The notes beneath the pieces were generated by a model that ran no database searches, had not been told where the DNA came from, and saw only the letters and a program-made list of their open reading frames with translations. A program made the translations under genes and the position numbers. Positions 6,262-6,579 of a DNA stretch of 6,579 bases are shown here, one piece after another. Origin of the DNA: Clostridia bacterium. Its GTDB lineage: Bacteria; Bacillota; Clostridia; Christensenellales; Borkfalkiaceae. The stretch's first letter is position 1; each line of letters starts with the position of its first letter. Location: NCBI GenBank assembly GCA_017452305.1, contig JAFTMQ010000060.1, positions 1 to 6,579 of the forward strand. Reading direction: 5' to 3'.

Positions 6262-6386
6262 TAAAACAGAGCAGGACGCAAACAAGACAAGGCGCGCGAG
6301 GACAGCCCGAGGGCGTGTACATAGACGTACATAACCGAGGATTACCACAGCGCAACACGGTACTGCGTAGCGGGTTCTCTATTTTA
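6262..6386. repeat. Element B: 125-bp intergenic element with inverted ends and a central GTAC hairpin
   Basis: The ends TAAAACAGAG (6262-6271) and CTCTATTTTA (6377-6386) are inverted repeats matching at 9 of 10 bases. The inner part has ACAAGGCGCGCGAG (6287-6300), hairpin TGTAC-6 nt-GTACA (6316-6320 with 6327-6331), ACCGAGG (6334-6340), CGCAACA (6351-6357) and GCGTAGC (6365-6371). These follow the same order as in element A, and AAGGCG to the first GTAC is exactly 28 bases in both. The right end overlaps the rhaB stop codon: on the minus strand the first three bases of the element are the TAA. Bases AACC occur on both flanks (6257-6260 and 6387-6390), a possible but short target duplication. 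Family not recognised. Confidence 0.7.
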
Positions 6387-6579
6387 AACCTCTGCAATAT
6401 CAAAGGAAACTTTAACAATTTCTCGACCTGCTTGGACAGAAGCAATATCGCCGCCGCCGACCATTTGCATCATCAAATTGCCGATTGCCGTGCCTTCCGC
6501 AGGGCCCGTAATGATTTGCTTGCCCGTGTACTTTTTCGTAAGCTCGTTCAAGAAACCGTTTTTACTGCCGCCGCCGATA
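6384..6579 (-). CDS. rhaB: Rhamnulokinase, C-terminal fragment (start outside the window)
   Basis: Phosphorylates L-rhamnulose to rhamnulose 1-phosphate with ATP, supplying the substrate of the aldolase. Only the last 64 codons are visible. They read IGGGSKNGFLNELTKKYTG, then QIITGPAEGTAIGNLMMQ and AGREIVKVSFDIAEV before TAA. The GGGSxNxxLNxLT and GPxEGTAIGN patterns are the nucleotide-binding end of FGGY-family sugar kinases, and this form is typical of RhaB. Family members usually run on for about 15-25 residues after the SF position, so this one ends early, and it does so exactly where element B begins. It is the first gene of the visible series, followed by rhaA downstream. Confidence 0.88.
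   Translation of the reverse strand, partial: IGGGSKNGFLNELTKKYTGKQIITGPAEGTAIGNLMMQMVGGGDIASVQAGREIVKVSFDIAEV

Noticed and set aside
6218..6445. Minus-strand frame of 75 codons across element B
   Set aside because: It is out of frame with the clear rhamnulokinase end, runs through the non-coding element and shows no family pattern.

Overview
The window is a single-direction catabolic gene cluster. Every gene I can support is on the minus strand, so transcription runs from right (6579) to left (1). Strong AAGGAG-type ribosome binding sites 7-8 bases from most starts, short or absent gaps between most genes, and the style of the acetate kinase and L-rhamnose isomerase point to a Gram-positive anaerobe, most likely a Clostridia-type member of the Bacillota and possibly an uncultured gut lineage. 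This placement is inference with moderate to low confidence. Nothing in the window fixes the genus.

In transcription order the layout is: the last 64 codons of rhamnulokinase (rhaB, cut by the window edge); a 125-bp intergenic element with inverted ends (element B); a GDSL/SGNH hydrolase broken by one in-frame TAA; a 91-bp gap with a small hairpin; L-rhamnose isomerase (rhaA); a second, intact SGNH hydrolase starting 2 bases after rhaA; acetate kinase (ackA); a class II (fuculose/rhamnulose-1-phosphate type) aldolase; a 124-bp element (element A) with the same plan as element B; and a CoA-acylating aldehyde dehydrogenase of the EutE/PduP type, cut by the left edge near its C-terminus.

Together the genes form an L-rhamnose (and probably L-fucose) pathway: RhaA makes rhamnulose, RhaB phosphorylates it, and the aldolase splits the phosphate into dihydroxyacetone phosphate and L-lactaldehyde. 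The aldehyde dehydrogenase turns a C3 aldehyde (lactaldehyde, or propionaldehyde made from 1,2-propanediol) into an acyl-CoA. Acetate kinase can recover ATP from the acyl phosphate. The dehydrogenase has an N-terminal amphipathic helix with a linker, and the aldolase has one at its C-terminus. Both look like bacterial microcompartment encapsulation peptides, so the cluster very likely feeds a rhamnose/fucose microcompartment whose shell genes, PduL-type phosphotransacylase and possibly glycyl-radical diol dehydratase lie outside the window.

The least explained content is the pair of diverged ~125-bp intergenic elements. They share length, inverted ends, a core with fixed spacing, and a central hairpin that keeps pairing despite base changes. 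No intergenic stretch exceeds 300 bases; the longest is 182 bases and is mostly element B.
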